From NCBI RefSeq assembly GCF_028502605.1, contig NC_079237.1, forward strand, positions 1,922,001-1,986,000: DNA of 64,000 bases. The letters are read 5' to 3'. The number at the start of each line of letters is the position of its first letter. Positions within the stretch are counted from its first letter, which is position 1. The notes below the pieces were generated by a model, which searched no databases, was not told the DNA's origin, and worked only from the letters and a program-made list of their open reading frames with translations. Source of the DNA: Trichoderma breve. Taxonomy: Eukaryota > Ascomycota > Sordariomycetes > Hypocreales > Hypocreaceae. The position numbers and the translations under genes are program-made. This document shows positions 45,193 to 55,016 of the stretch, piece by piece.

Positions 45193-47905
45193 TCATTGGC
45201 CATCAGTTTCAGGGGCCATATTCCAAAGATCGGCATTCAACATATCCACATCGTCCAGCGGCATTCTCTCCATCCACGACTGAGCCGTGCTGGAACCCGA
45301 CCCATCCGTCACATTCTGGCCGAGGGAAGCATCTAGATGTCGCTGTTTTTTTCAATAGTTAGCTTTCTTTGTTGGAACTGCAACATGTGCTGCCACGGCA
45401 AAAAGCGAGAATTGCTCCAGAGGGAAAACAGGGCTTACTTACCCAGTCTACGTTATCCACAGATAACATCCAAGACATGTCGAACTGGTTAATGTTGTTT
45501 GCTATTGGCGCACCGGCGTTGCTGCGGCTGGGTATAGCTCCCGCATTAGCTGCAGTGCTGGCTGGCTGACCCTGGGAGAATGGTGTTGGGCCGGAGCTAG
45601 AGCCTGAATCTGCAGTTTCTTAGTAACCCAAGCATATCATCTGGGGGGACAGGACACTACTGGAATGAAGACTAACCTTCGAGTCCGCTGTTGGGATAGT
45701 CAGAGGCGTATCCAACAGCATCGAGAGATACTACATGGCTAGATACTGATCGACTCGAGTCCCTACCGGACTGTGGGTATTGCGTGCTGGAGGAAGCAGG
45801 CGAGCTTCGCTCAACTGGCCGTCCGAGCTTGGCCAGCATCACAGCCAGTGTATCCGCCGTCTTTCTTAGATCCGTCAACTTGTTGAATACTTGACAGCTG
45901 ATATCATGTGATCGCCGAATCATGGCAATCAGCTGCTCCTTGGTCGGCGCCTCCCTTTGCCTGCCCGCCGTGCCGAAGCCAGAGCCGTCTTCGGAATAGT
46001 TGTCGTTCTGGATGATGAGATATAGAATCATGGCGGCGAGCATAAAGTCGTGCACGGCGAGCGAGCTCATGAACCAGCCCGAGCGGCCGAGGACATTGCC
46101 GGGCTGACAGCCCAACCAAGAAGCATATTGAAAGTCCAGCAGTGTCGTAGCGGCATCCAGGCACTGATTTCGCGAGTAGTCGTGCTCGGGCTTTGGGTCT
46201 GCCTCTGCCAGGTAGCGTCGATGGAGAACGCAGCGGCTCTTGTGATATAGAGACGCAATTCCGTATCGTTGAATGATCTGGTGGGGCTCCTCGCCGACGC
46301 ACTCTTCCAACGGCTTCACATACATGAATGACGGGATGCTGCTCCAAGTCTCGGTCAACAGGTTATCCAGCTTCAGCACATCGCTGTAGCTCGGCGGTGT
46401 TAGTGAGTGAGCCTGCTGGGCAACTTTGCTGAATACACGAAGTAGTCTGGATTTGTGGATAGCGTAAGTCATAAATGTGTAAACGTTCTCCGGCCGTGGC
46501 TGCGGCAGCTCCTTGCACTTTTCGTCAAAGTCGTCGTCTTCCAGGTTACGCGGCAGCTCCGTATCTGTTTCAATACCAGCGAGCATGCTCGGCAGACCCA
46601 TGTGAAAGGAGACGAGGAGGTCGATCTGGGCAGCCATGTTCCACTGTCTGCGCCTCATCTCGCCTTCAAAGGGGGAAATGTTGGCCAGGTGAGAAGGATC
46701 TCTATGGAATCCCATCTTGAGCATCAACCGCACGCAGACGCCCGACAGGATGTAGCAGTTCATCTGCGCCGCTCGGTTGAGAATGAAGTCGGCTTCCACA
46801 TAAAGAATAAACGCCGGCACCGTTACAGACGTCGGCTGAGAGTATTTGCCCCATATCAACGCCCATCCCGCACATGAGCGGTACTGCTTGATTCTGTCCT
46901 TGACTGATATCGGCGAATCACTCTCAACCTCGTCGGGGGCGGAAAAGTTATTGAAAAACACGCCCAGCGCGAGTACCATGAAGAGTAGGGCTACCCAATG
47001 AAGTGAGGCTTCACCAGGGTTTTGCCAGAATTTCACATACTTGATGCCATCTTTTGTTAGTTATGGGTGAGTTTATGACAAGTTGGGGCGGGGGTTTCTC
47101 CATCAAACTTACCGCTCTTGTGAATGTCGGACGGTGAACAACGTCTATATCTCATGAGGTCAGCCTCCTCCCTCCTTTCTACCACAGAAACTCTCATAAA
47201 CTTTGACAACTCAAGAGGAACCTGAAGGAATGATACTCACGTTGAGACGGGCTTTTAGATGAAAAATACCGCGTAACTAGTCTGTCCGCTACATGCCTCT
47301 CGGGTAGCTGAGCAAGAAGTTCTTCACGACTAGTTGGCGCCCCTCGAGAGTAAAGAAGCATCTCCGGTCCATCCAGCTCTTCGCCTGGCAACAAGTCGTC
47401 ATCCGAGTCCCCAGGATCGTCAAAGTAGGCTTTGATATCCTCAATCTGGTACCACCGTTAGCCTTCGGAATTTCCGCGTATCCCAAAACCCATTGTCATC
47501 GTCGCCTTTTTCATCACTCACATCTTCAAGCATCGCCAGACAGTGAGTGGCGCCCACATACGTCGTCGCATTATCTCCATGAACAACTTTTCCTTTGAGC
47601 TGCGGCGCAACGCCCTCCGCCGCCTGAGGCCCCGATCTGAGATTCCCCTCGTCGTCCATCATGCCTCGCACCATGCCCTCGAGCCTCTTCAGCCGCGCCG
47701 CCATGCCCTTGGCCGCCGGCCTCTTCTTCTCCGGCTTTGGCGCATAGACGCACAAGTCCAGGCGGCCCTTCTTGGCGCACTGCCCGCATGGCTGCTCACG
47801 GTCACACTTGAGCTTCGAGTTCCGGCATGGCGCGCACGAGAGGAGAATCCGCGTGCGCTTCTTTACAAGGGATGCTGAGCTCCCCGAGTTCATTCCCAAA
47901 TCCAT
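45193..47905 (-). CDS. Zn2Cys6 transcription factor with fungal-specific TF domain
   Basis: Six minus-strand exons join in frame: 47905-47522, 47445-47241, 47144-47113, 47039-45677, 45609-45443 and 45342-45193, giving 766 residues. Residues about 24-55 form the binuclear zinc cluster CAPCRNSKLKCDREQPCGQC...C, spaced CX2CX6CX5CX2CX8C. A basic linker and short coiled coil (RLKRLEGMVRG) follow. The fungal-specific transcription factor domain begins at HVVHRPTFTRAYVKFWQNP, and contains GVCVRLMLKMGFHRDP, EMRRRQWNMAAQIDLLVSFHMGLPSM and YGIASLYHKSRCVLHRRYL. The tail carries Ser-rich stretches and ends in acidic, aromatic-rich segments (FDMSWMLSV, MPLDDVDMLNADLWNM) like an activation domain. Exon 3 is only 32 nt long. 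Targets are not predictable; no adjacent cluster suggests a pathway. Confidence 0.88.
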
Positions 47906-48348
47906 TTCGTTGTCACGCCTGATGGTGTTTTGCCCAGTGCGCTGGTTCTCAGCCTTGTCGTCGGCCTTTTGTAAGCCTTTTGTAATACAAAGGGGTGGCG
48001 ATGCTCGCTATCCGCGCTCACAAGCCGAAAAGTTCTCGTCTGGAAATTTCGCGCGCCACACCAAATGCCTATATATGCTTAACACAACTAGTAACACACT
48101 AGAGTCGCAATGGCTGACCGTTATGAAGTTTATTTACAGCGTCGTAGTCGCTTTGGAGTCTAGATTGTTCAACTACGGACTGGTGACAGCAAGGCTGATG
48201 GTTTCTGTGGTATTACCTAAGCGGAAATGGTTCGGATTTGCGCTAAACTCCAGTCGCGAGTTGCGCAAAACCGTAAAGTGTAAAAACCGAGAACGAAGAT
48301 TGTGAAAAAAAAGTAAATAAATCAAGGCTTTAACCCATAACCCCGTTA
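47906..48348. other. Spacer between the transcription factor gene and fcf1
   Basis: Promoter side of the transcription-factor gene and 3' side of fcf1, both on the minus strand. No gene is seen. Confidence 0.55.
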
Positions 48349-49011
48349 TCATGTAGGCAGCGCTCCCGGAAGCCTCTCTATTACATATTTGCCCCTCGCG
48401 ACACTCATGATCGGAACACCAGGAATTTTTCGCAGCCTCTGCTTCAGCGCCTTGTCGTTGGTCCCCACGATGTATATCCGATCCTTGGTCACCCGGTCCA
48501 CGATGCAGTCGTCTGCATACGTGCCCTTGTGATCGCACTGTATCCGCTGCCACCTCTCGTCTCTAGCAATTTTCAAAGCCAGTCTGTATTTTGTGCCGAG
48601 TTTCTCGAGTTCGGCCATGACGCATGAGGTGATGATGGGGTTGCACTTTGCGTAGAGGCAGTCCATCATGGATTCCAGCAGCGACAGCTTCCTCTGAACG
48701 GTATGACTTAGGAAATTTGTATCGACGAGGACGCTATAGGGCGGCTTGAGATTGTCGTTGTGGGCGAAATACATGCCGCTCGGCATCTGGGCAACTTCCT
48801 TGACGACTTCTCCTCCGACTGTCCTCCTGGCCTCCTTCTCCTTCTGCTTGAGTTCTTCTTTCAATCGGTTTTCCTTGAGTCGGACATCTTTCAGGCCGAT
48901 GACTCGTTTGACCTAGATTCAATGGTCAGCATCTCCCAGAAACTCGATAAATCTTGCCGGTGAAAGAAGACAAACCTGTCCAAACTTTCTCGTCTTCTTC
49001 GCGACACCCAT
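48349..49011 (-). CDS. fcf1: rRNA-processing PIN-domain protein Fcf1 (Utp24)
   Basis: PIN-domain protein of the small-subunit processome needed for 18S rRNA maturation in the nucleolus; yeast Utp24 is the likely endonuclease for early cleavages. Two minus-strand exons join in frame, 49011-48976 and 48912-48349, giving 199 residues (yeast Fcf1 has 189). The N-terminal MGVAKKTRKFGQ|VKRVIGLKD is a family hallmark and fixes the 36-nt first exon. The PIN fold follows with acidic catalytic residues in YSVLVDTNFLS, in CVMAELEKLG, in TYADDCIVDRV and in VGTNDKALKQRLRKIPGVPI. The end is YVIERLPGALPT. It is divergent from the RFC subunit gene, whose start lies 405 bp away. Confidence 0.95.
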
Positions 49012-49416
49012 GGCTGCGTTGTTGCGGTCGTCCGGCTATGGATGATGATTGGCCTCTTTGATTCTCAATTCTTTGGAATTATGTGTATGCTTCGGCCCTG
49101 GTTGTGTGAAAGGCGTGATATCGCAGGTAAAAGAGAGCTTGGTTGTGAACGGTTCGACCCTCTGTAAATGCTGTCGTGAGACGATATGACGATCAGAGTC
49201 TAAAAAAAAAAGTTGGATAGATAAGATTGCGATTGCTGCTGCGTAGTGGTGGCGGTGGTGCACGAGCCACTTTTAGTTTCCAATGTACCTTTGTACCGCT
49301 GTAGGCAGTTTGGTGTCCACTAAAGCAGTGCCAGAGCTGCTAACTTAGCGATCTCGACGCGTCCGCTGGATCGCGTAAAGTGCTTTAGTTCACCATCCCA
49401 AAATCCTCAAGCAAAA
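49012..49416. promoter_or_regulatory. Divergent promoter of fcf1 and the RFC subunit gene
   Basis: Only 404 bp separate the two ATGs, so both promoters must lie here. There is an A-run at 49202-49211. I see no clear TATA element. Confidence 0.65.
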
Positions 49417-50626
49417 ATGCCCGCCGCAAAGCCAGAAGAAAAGGGCGAGTCCTCGAATGCCACGTCAAAGGCAGTTCTTGCAGCTTCGTCCAATGGATCA
49501 CCTAACTATGAGTTACCATGGTATGTCGAAAATCCAGCCCCCCCAGGTGGGCAGCTGTGTCTTCCACTTTGAAGTTATTAACGGCATCGTTTGAAGGGTG
49601 GAAAAGTATCGCCCGGTGTTCCTGGACGACGTTGTCGGCAACACAGAGACTATTGAGCGTTTGAAGATTATAGCCAAGGAGGGAAACATGCCACACGTCA
49701 TTATATCGGGTATGCCCGGCATTGGAAAGACGACCAGTGTTCTCTGCCTAGCCCGCCAGCTGCTAGGAGAATCATACAAGGAGGCTGTCCTGGAACTCAA
49801 TGCCAGTGATGAACGAGGTACATGATGCTTGCGTATATGCTGCGGTGCAATTGACCTCTGCTAACTCGTAAACATAGGTATTGATGTCGTGCGTAACCGA
49901 ATCAAGGGCTTTGCGCAGAAGAAAGTTACCTTGCCCGCTGGCAGACACAAGCTGGTTATTCTCGACGAAGCCGACAGTATGACATCCGGTGCCCAGCAAG
50001 CTCTCCGTAGAACAATGGAGATTTATTCCAACACCACTAGATTTGCATTCGCCTGCAACCAGTCCAACAAAATCATCGAGCCGCTGCAATCACGATGCGC
50101 AATCCTTCGGTATGCCAAATTGACGGATGAACAAGTCGTGAAGCGGTTGCTGCAAATCATCGAGGCGGAAAAGGTTGAATACAGCGACGATGGCTTGGCC
50201 GCCTTGGTTTTTAGTGCAGAGGGAGATATGCGACAAGCCATTAACAACTTGCAATCAACATGGGCTGGTTTCGGTTTTGTTTCTGGCGACAATGTCTTCA
50301 AGGTGGTCGACTCACCGCACCCAATCAAAGTGCAGGCCATGCTGAAAGCTTGCTACGAGGGAAATGTTGATTCAGCTCTGGACACCCTCCGGGAGCTGTG
50401 GGATTTGGGATACTCGAGCCACGATATTATCAGTACCATGTTCAAGGTCACAAAGACAATGCCGACGCTCAGCGAACATTCAAAGCTAGAGTTCATCAAG
50501 GAGATTGGCTTCACACACATGAAGATTCTGGAAGGTGTTCAGACCCTACTTCAGCTGTCTGGGTGTGTCGCTCGTCTGTGCAAGCTCAACATGGATCCCA
50601 AGAGGTTTAAAACATCGTCAAAATAG
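49417..50626 (+). CDS. rfc4: Replication factor C small subunit (Rfc4/RFC2 type)
   Basis: AAA+ subunit of the clamp loader that opens and loads PCNA on primed DNA. Three exons join in frame, 49417-49520, 49597-49817 and 49878-50626, giving 357 residues. After a disordered start comes the RFC box [17 protein letters not shown], Walker A GMPGIGKT at 73-80, [22 protein letters not shown], Walker B LVILDEAD at 134-141, and the SRC motif in [12 protein letters not shown]. The phrase [22 protein letters not shown] together with [26 protein letters not shown] is typical of the yeast Rfc4 / human RFC2 branch rather than Rfc2, Rfc3 or Rfc5; that orthology is inferred. Introns split codons of W35 and G109. 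The start has context CAAAAATGC. Confidence 0.94.
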
Positions 50627-50824
50627 GATAGAAGATAATAGCATGACCGACGGAATACAGGTAGCGAATGTGCTTTTTTGCTTTTCATTTCGGTTTCTTG
50701 GGCGTTGGAATTGGGGAGATGCTACTATACATTGTGAGGTACTTGGGGGTATCATCATATGATGCTATATACATGATCAAGCTTTTGATCTTTGGAAAAT
50801 CCGACATGCTGGGCTCATCCATCT

Positions 50825-51223
50825 TTATTTACCATTGTTCTGTGCAATTTCTTGCTCGTATCTGTCCCACTTTGCCTTTTCTCTGAGCCACCTTCTCTGA
50901 GCTCTCACCTGAGCTTCATACTGCCTCAGGCGTTGATCTGCCTCGATCATGCCGCCGAGGACCATGGCTGACATTTGAACATAACTATTGCCGTATGAGC
51001 TCATGTATTACCTAATAAGTTCAAGTTTCTGATTTGATATGCCCTACACTTTGAACTGGATGGTGGTTTTACGGTAGACTGGAGACCAGAAGAAGGCGGC
51101 GCTCCCCAGGATTGCCGCTCCGAAACCCCATTTGGCTGCTCCGATAAGGCCTCCCTTGCCGGCCTCCCACCCGGCGTCCTTTGCCTCGTCGCTCTTCAAC
51201 GGATCGTGGGGAGCGACGACCAT
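50825..51223 (-). CDS. Small probable membrane protein, function unknown
   Basis: Two minus-strand exons join in frame, 51223-51048 and 50984-50825, giving 111 residues. I do not recognise the family with certainty. The N-terminal part is MVVAPHDPLKSDEAKDAGWEAG..., followed by one membrane-like segment (about 25-47, GLIGAAKWGFGAAILGSAAFF), then SPVYRKTTIQFKVYVQMSAMVLGGMIEADQRLRQYE and a basic coiled-coil end (RAQRRWLREKAKWDRYEQE). The pattern, a glycine-rich hydrophobic segment next to a basic helical tail, is like small mitochondrial inner-membrane or HIG1-type proteins, but that is only resemblance. The donor GTAGGG after FKV and acceptor AATAG before YVQM keep the frame; without splicing a stop follows at once. 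It converges on the RFC gene, 198 bp away. Confidence 0.7.
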
Positions 51224-52363
51224 CTTTGAGGCGAGAAATGCAGTACGAGACGGGGCAATTGAATGATGCGTTGAGCGTTCAAGGCCACAGCCGGTGAAGA
51301 GGGTGTATGAAGAGAGGGGCAGAGATACCCAAGGATGCCAATCTTTAATATTTCCAGGGGCTAACAGAGATGCAGATTCGCTTTGGGATGATGCCAAGTT
51401 CACATCGAAAACAGCTGCGTGAGATCTAGCAAAGCCGAGCGTCCGAGAAATATTGTACGTCATTAAAAAGCTTCAGGGTAGCTGTTTTGTGAGCTTCCCC
51501 ACATATCCCATCTTTGCTCGTACGAGAATTATAATCAGAAATTTTTCAATGGATACGACAGACAACAGGGCCTTTTTTACGTGTAGCTCTCTTGTGTAGC
51601 TATTTTGGAAATACAGCGCGCTTCGGGGTTCCTTCTTGGTTTGTATGAGTGCTGTCAAGTTGCAAAATGAAAGCGTGCCATTACACAACCTTAAAAGGCA
51701 TATGAGGTTCTGACCCAACACTCTCTATCGAACAATGTCTGGTTGGACAAGCTAATAAATTGCCCGATGTCTGCCACGCGGGGTATTTTCCCGTAATAGT
51801 AATTGAGCAATTGGAAATATCTACATTCGTTGATGGATCTTGTTATTTAACCTTAGGGTAGAGTATACCTGTAGGGCCTCATATATTAGCCTTGCTACAA
51901 AGTATCTGCAAACAATGAAAACGCCTTCGGAGCAAATTTCTCCAACACGCCGTGCTGTTTCCTGCTCACTGGAGCATTAGCCAATTGAAATTTTCTAGCA
52001 CACCCACTTCGCACCACGAACCGCCTCGATTTTTCACGTATTTTTTGCAGCTGTGGGGTACAAAGCTGCAGGTACAAAACCTAGTAAGCGGTATATGCAT
52101 TTATACAGTTCAGGCAAAAGCTCTGATGACAAAAGCGGAAGCAAAGAATCTTTTGGACACAATTTCTTTTTGTCCTACAGCAGCCAACAAAAAGTTTGAC
52201 ACGAGCAAACCCAGCAATGATTACGCTCCCGTTGTTGCCTGGTGCTGCCAAGTCTGTCCTTTGCTGTTCATAAGCATCTCTAGCGCTCTGGTGTTTTGCA
52301 TCTTCATTCTTTTCACGTCTGCACTTGAGGTTTTACGCCTTTTGATGAGCAAAGTTGCCCACA
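51224..52363. promoter_or_regulatory. Divergent promoter region, small membrane protein and derlin
   Basis: About 1.1 kb without a recognisable gene. AT-rich between 51480 and 51900. Confidence 0.5.
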
Positions 52364-53564
52364 ATGGCAGAGCTTTCTACGGACGCATACTGGCGAGCGC
52401 CGCCCATTGCTAGGTAAGGACACTCTCCTATACAGCCTCATACATACACAAGAAGCCTGTACTGACTCTGCTTCTACAGAACTGTTGCGACCATTACCTT
52501 TGGTCTATCCTGCGCTGTACACACGGGAGTCCTTGCCGGGGATCTCTTCTACTATGACTTTCGCTACTTACTGCGGATCCCTCCGCAAGTTTGGCGTATC
52601 GTAACATGCTTCTTGATTACCTTCCCAAACCTGGGTATTCTGTTTGACACTTTCCACATGTACATGTACATGAGTCAGCTGGAGAGAGGTCATCCGCGAT
52701 TGTCTCGACGAGAAGATTTCGTCTGGTACCTGACTTTCGTTAGCGGAACGATTCTGGTAGGTCTTTTTAGCTCAATATCTCGTGCTTCCCCATGTACCCT
52801 GATGAAAACTCCTCAAAATATCTGCCCGGATAGTGCGATGCCTCTACTGCTATCACGGTTCCTGGAATTGAGGAAGATTACCCCTGCACTTCGAGTCAAT
52901 CCACTCATTCGCATAAGGATCGGCTTGCGGTGTAGGCATGGTGGGATGTCGTAATGGATGGCTCGTGTGGTTCACTATTCACTCGAGTGGTTTTTATATG
53001 CTCCCTACATCTTTCCCTCTTGATGTCACTTGTGCCTGTTCCTTCTCCATCACCTTCATTTTGTATCCTCCTGGCTCGTGATTGAGGCTGACACCCCGGC
53101 TTCAGATACTGAGTCACCTGACGGGCTTCGGGTTTGGAGTACTGACGCAAGCTCTTCTCCTTGCCATGGCCTATACCGTAACCCAGGAGCAGCGAGGGCA
53201 GCAAACGAACTACATGTTCATTCAAATCCCGTCCCAGCTTGTGCCGTTTGCCATGATGGCCATCAACCTTTTCTTCCCCGGTGGTATTGGCATCGTATTG
53301 CTGCAGCTTCATGGACTTGCAGCGGCACACTTGTATCTGTTCCTCAGCAAGATCTGGCCTGAGGTTGGAGGTGGCCGAAACTGGGTTCAGACTCCTGCGT
53401 TTATTAGTTCGTTGGTGAATGGGGTAGCACCAGCACCACAACAACGACCAGCAGTAGCTGGAGCCAGAGTGCCTGATGCAGCATCCGGTCGAAGTAGTGG
53501 TGCGTCTCGTGGACCACTGCCAGACTCGTGGCGGACAAGAGGACCTGGGCACCGCCTAGGCTGA
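52364..53564 (+). CDS. Derlin (Der1-like ER-associated degradation protein)
   Basis: Multi-span ER membrane protein of the rhomboid pseudoprotease class that helps retrotranslocate misfolded proteins for degradation. Three exons join in frame, 52364-52413, 52480-52756 and 53106-53564, giving 261 residues. The first exon encodes MAELSTDAYWRAPPIA. The middle has FYYDFRYLLRIPPQVWRIVTCF and GHPRLSRREDFVWYLTFV; the last has AYTVTQEQRGQQTNYMFIQIP and IWPEVGGGRN, all typical of fungal derlins. The final WRTRGPGHRLG is a SHP box that binds Cdc48/p97. No rhomboid catalytic GxSG motif is seen, as expected. Intron 2 is 349 nt long, unusual for this window; the joint TIL|ILSHLTGFGF fits the family alignment. 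Whether it is Der1 or Dfm1 is not settled; the SHP box favours the Dfm1/derlin type. Confidence 0.9.
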
Positions 53565-54008
53565 GCCATTTAGTAATAAGACACGTCACCTCTTTATCTA
53601 TTAATACTACTAAATGATGATGATGCAAAACTGTTACACTATACACTGCTACAAAGGATATAACATTGTGACTCAACGACCAGAATGGCCCAAGAATATA
53701 TAATTGAATACAGGTTTTGGATATAAGAATTTGTAAATTTCAACCGGAACGCCTTGATAAGTCTTCCCAGGGTATAAATGATCGACGGCCATTTCCATAT
53801 GACTGAATACCTCGTGCAAACCCAACGCCGCTTAATAGACAAAGCCACCTCCCCAAACCTGAGAGCACTTGAACAAACATCCAAGAGCCTTACAACGCTA
53901 GAGCCTCCCGTATAAACGATACAATAAAAGACAAAGGAAAGGAGAGTGAGTAAACGAGTGTGTGTATGTTAATAAAAGAAAACAGGGAGTATTCCTGCCG
54001 TCTCCCCT
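53565..54008. other. Intergenic region between convergent genes
   Basis: Derlin (plus) and a membrane protein (minus) end toward each other. AT-rich; no gene is seen. Confidence 0.6.
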
Positions 54009-55016
54009 TTACATTCCGTAAAGAACGCTCTTCCCACTAGCCAGAGGAACTTCTGTGTAGGCAGCGTACTTTTCGCTGGATCTAGGAGTCGGTGGACGAT
54101 TGCGGTCGACGACGACGATGCCAGCGCCAAGCGGCCTGTCGATGAATCTCGGGTCGTTGAGTAGGGGAGGCGTGATGTGCAGCTGGCGGTCCCCAGAGGT
54201 TCGGGCCATTGCCATGGGCTGAAGGACGAGGCTGGGAGGAGCGTTTCGTCTGGGTATGTGGATTTTGGGTAGGGAGAGGGAGGAGAGTCTGGAGCTCCAG
54301 CGAGATGAAGACCTCAAAGTTGGCGAGGAAGTTGCCTGTGATGATGGGGATGGCAGCGCGGGCTGTGCTGAAGTAGGGGGTGATTGCAGAGCGGATTGTC
54401 TTGAAGCGTCTTCCACGACTGATTTGTAGGCTTGGATGATGAATGAGTCGGGCGTGCTTGGCCTGAGTCTGTGGGTTGGTCGAGGGGGTGAGAGGGATCG
54501 TGTAGAGCCGGCTCTGCTATCTTTCTTTGATACAGTGTTGGGATCGTAGGCATGATGAGCAGGCATGGCGTTGTCAGGGCCTTGAATGACAGATCTTGGA
54601 TCGTGTGTGAGTTGGATATGGCCGTAGCGGGCGGCGTCTTCCATGCGGTTGTAGTATTGGCCGTTGGTCTCGCTGGCTCCATCATTTATGTTTGCAGCGC
54701 CCTGGAAGTCGGTGCCATGATGAGCCTGGTTGACGACGTAACCCCAAGGCTCAACTAGGTTTTTAGGAGAGACATATTCTTCTCTATAATAGTAGCGTTG
54801 CTCGATGTATGGGGAAGGTCTCTGGCGAGCAAAGTAGATGATGAAGAGGACAGTGGCGAGGGCGAAGATGGAGATGACGCCGACGATGATGCCGATGGTG
54901 GCGGATAGAGGGAGGCTTTGAGACGAAGAGTCTCTTGGGATGATTTCAAGAGCCTGGATACATGTAGCCTGGGAGACGGCCAGAACCACCAAGGGGAGAT
55001 GTATTGATGAAATCAT
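54009..55016 (-). CDS. Single-pass membrane protein, function unknown
   Basis: Single exon, 335 residues, no family recognised. A signal peptide (MISSIHLPLVVLAVSQATCIQA) leaves a very short external part (LEIIPRDSSSQ), then one membrane segment (about 38-61, ATIGIIVGVISIFALATVLFIIYF) followed by basic residues (ARQRPSPYIEQRYYYREEY). The cytoplasmic tail of about 270 residues is Ser/Pro/Arg-rich with many potential phosphorylation sites such as GSTRSLSPPRPTHRLRPSTPDSF. The layout is that of small fungal cell-surface or membrane-anchored signalling proteins. The external part is too short for a WSC or mucin-type sensor. Start at 55016 is the only one that supplies the signal peptide. Confidence 0.75.
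   Translation of the reverse strand: MISSIHLPLVVLAVSQATCIQALEIIPRDSSSQSLPLSATIGIIVGVISIFALATVLFIIYFARQRPSPYIEQRYYYREEYVSPKNLVEPWGYVVNQAHHGTDFQGAANINDGASETNGQYYNRMEDAARYGHIQLTHDPRSVIQGPDNAMPAHHAYDPNTVSKKDSRAGSTRSLSPPRPTHRLRPSTPDSFIIQAYKSVVEDASRQSALQSPPTSAQPALPSPSSQATSSPTLRSSSRWSSRLSSLSLPKIHIPRRNAPPSLVLQPMAMARTSGDRQLHITPPLLNDPRFIDRPLGAGIVVVDRNRPPTPRSSEKYAAYTEVPLASGKSVLYGM

Noticed and set aside
45672..47905. Apparent frameshifts and stops in the Zn2Cys6 gene, suggesting a pseudogene
   Set aside because: All are removed by GT-AG introns that keep frame and give 766 residues including the conserved VHRPTF...FWQNP block.
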